A DNA stretch of 13,124 nt, taken from an uncultured Anaerococcus sp. GTDB taxonomy: Bacteria; Bacillota; Clostridia; Tissierellales; Peptoniphilaceae. Both the position numbers and the translations under genes were made by a program. The stretch is taken from assembly GCA_943913325.1 (NCBI GenBank), contig CALTXP010000042.1:1-13124 (forward strand), read 5' to 3'. This document shows, piece after piece, positions 13,007 through 13,124 of the stretch. The notes beneath the pieces are model-generated. The model was not told the origin of the DNA and made no database searches. It saw nothing but the letters and a program-made list of their open reading frames with translations. The number at the start of each line of letters is the position of its first letter. Within the stretch, counting starts at the first letter, position 1.

Positions 13007-13124
13007 ATGATAGATAGATATATAAAAGATATAAAAGGAATGTTAGAATTTGATGGTGTAAATCCTGACGAATTAAAAATTATGGTCAAAGAAAATAAAG
13101 TTATATTTTTATATAATAGTCATT
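13007..13124 (+). CDS. Partial unrecognised gene, N-terminal 39 residues
   Basis: An ATG at 13007 follows AAAGGAG (12995-13001) at good spacing, and the frame is open to the window edge. The visible protein begins MIDRYIKDIKGMLEFDGVNP and continues DELKIMVKENKVIFLYNSH. It is soluble in character, mixed helix and strand, with no signal peptide and no recognisable motif. It may share a transcript with the short hydrophobic frame that ends 15 bases before it. The strong ribosome binding site makes it likely to be a real gene; the function cannot be told from 39 residues. Confidence 0.6.
   Translation, partial: MIDRYIKDIKGMLEFDGVNPDELKIMVKENKVIFLYNSH

Noticed and set aside
12644..13124. A tnpB or other accessory gene belonging to the IS200-type element
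   Set aside because: No TnpB motifs are present; the IS3-type left end begins right after the IS200 right palindrome.

Overview
The window is AT-rich DNA from a low-GC Gram-positive bacterium (Firmicutes/Bacillota), probably an anaerobic coccus of the Anaerococcus/Peptoniphilus type. The evidence is A/T-ended codons, strong GGAGG-type ribosome binding sites, a class III (Firmicutes-type) fructose-1,6-bisphosphatase, and Firmicutes-sized RpoB and RpoC. The genus is a guess from general resemblance; no search was run.

Left part (1-4451), ordinary housekeeping genes. It begins with the 3' end of an unrecognised charged protein (1-387) and a cyclophilin peptidyl-prolyl isomerase (468-989). A strong bidirectional hairpin terminator (1000-1035) separates these from a leftward pair: a four-helix membrane protein with a long charged tail (3813-3052), then class III fructose-1,6-bisphosphatase (3015-1117), 36 bases apart and probably one operon. 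A small nitroreductase (3945-4451) diverges from that pair; the space between holds extended -10 promoters on both strands.

Centre (4452-12025), the RNA polymerase operon. A consensus promoter (TTGACA, 18 bases, TATAAT) drives a leader of about 100 bases with two hairpins, the second followed by a T-rich run like an attenuator. Then come rpoB (4602-8399) and rpoC (8408-11971), and a strong terminator. All visible catalytic and zinc-binding residues are present. The rpoBC pair stands alone here: rplJ-rplL are not directly upstream and rpsL-rpsG-fusA are not directly downstream, unlike the usual bacterial arrangement.

Right part (12026-13124), mobile DNA. An apparently intact IS200-type element has a single TnpA (12182-12643, TTG start), a perfect 9-base inverted repeat that can hide the tnpA ribosome binding site, and a hairpin near each end. 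Both end hairpins read as terminators for leftward transcription. Directly abutting it is the left end of an IS3/IS150-type element whose first ORF has a stop at codon 17 and is cut off after about 56 codons. Beyond the cut is a short hydrophobic reading frame, then the start of an unrecognised gene (13007 to the window edge).

I found no convincing new system. The most interesting parts are the control layout of the IS200 element (sequestering hairpin, overlapping opposed -10 boxes, leftward terminators) and the free-standing rpoBC operon with its possible attenuator. No CRISPR array, tRNA or rRNA was seen.
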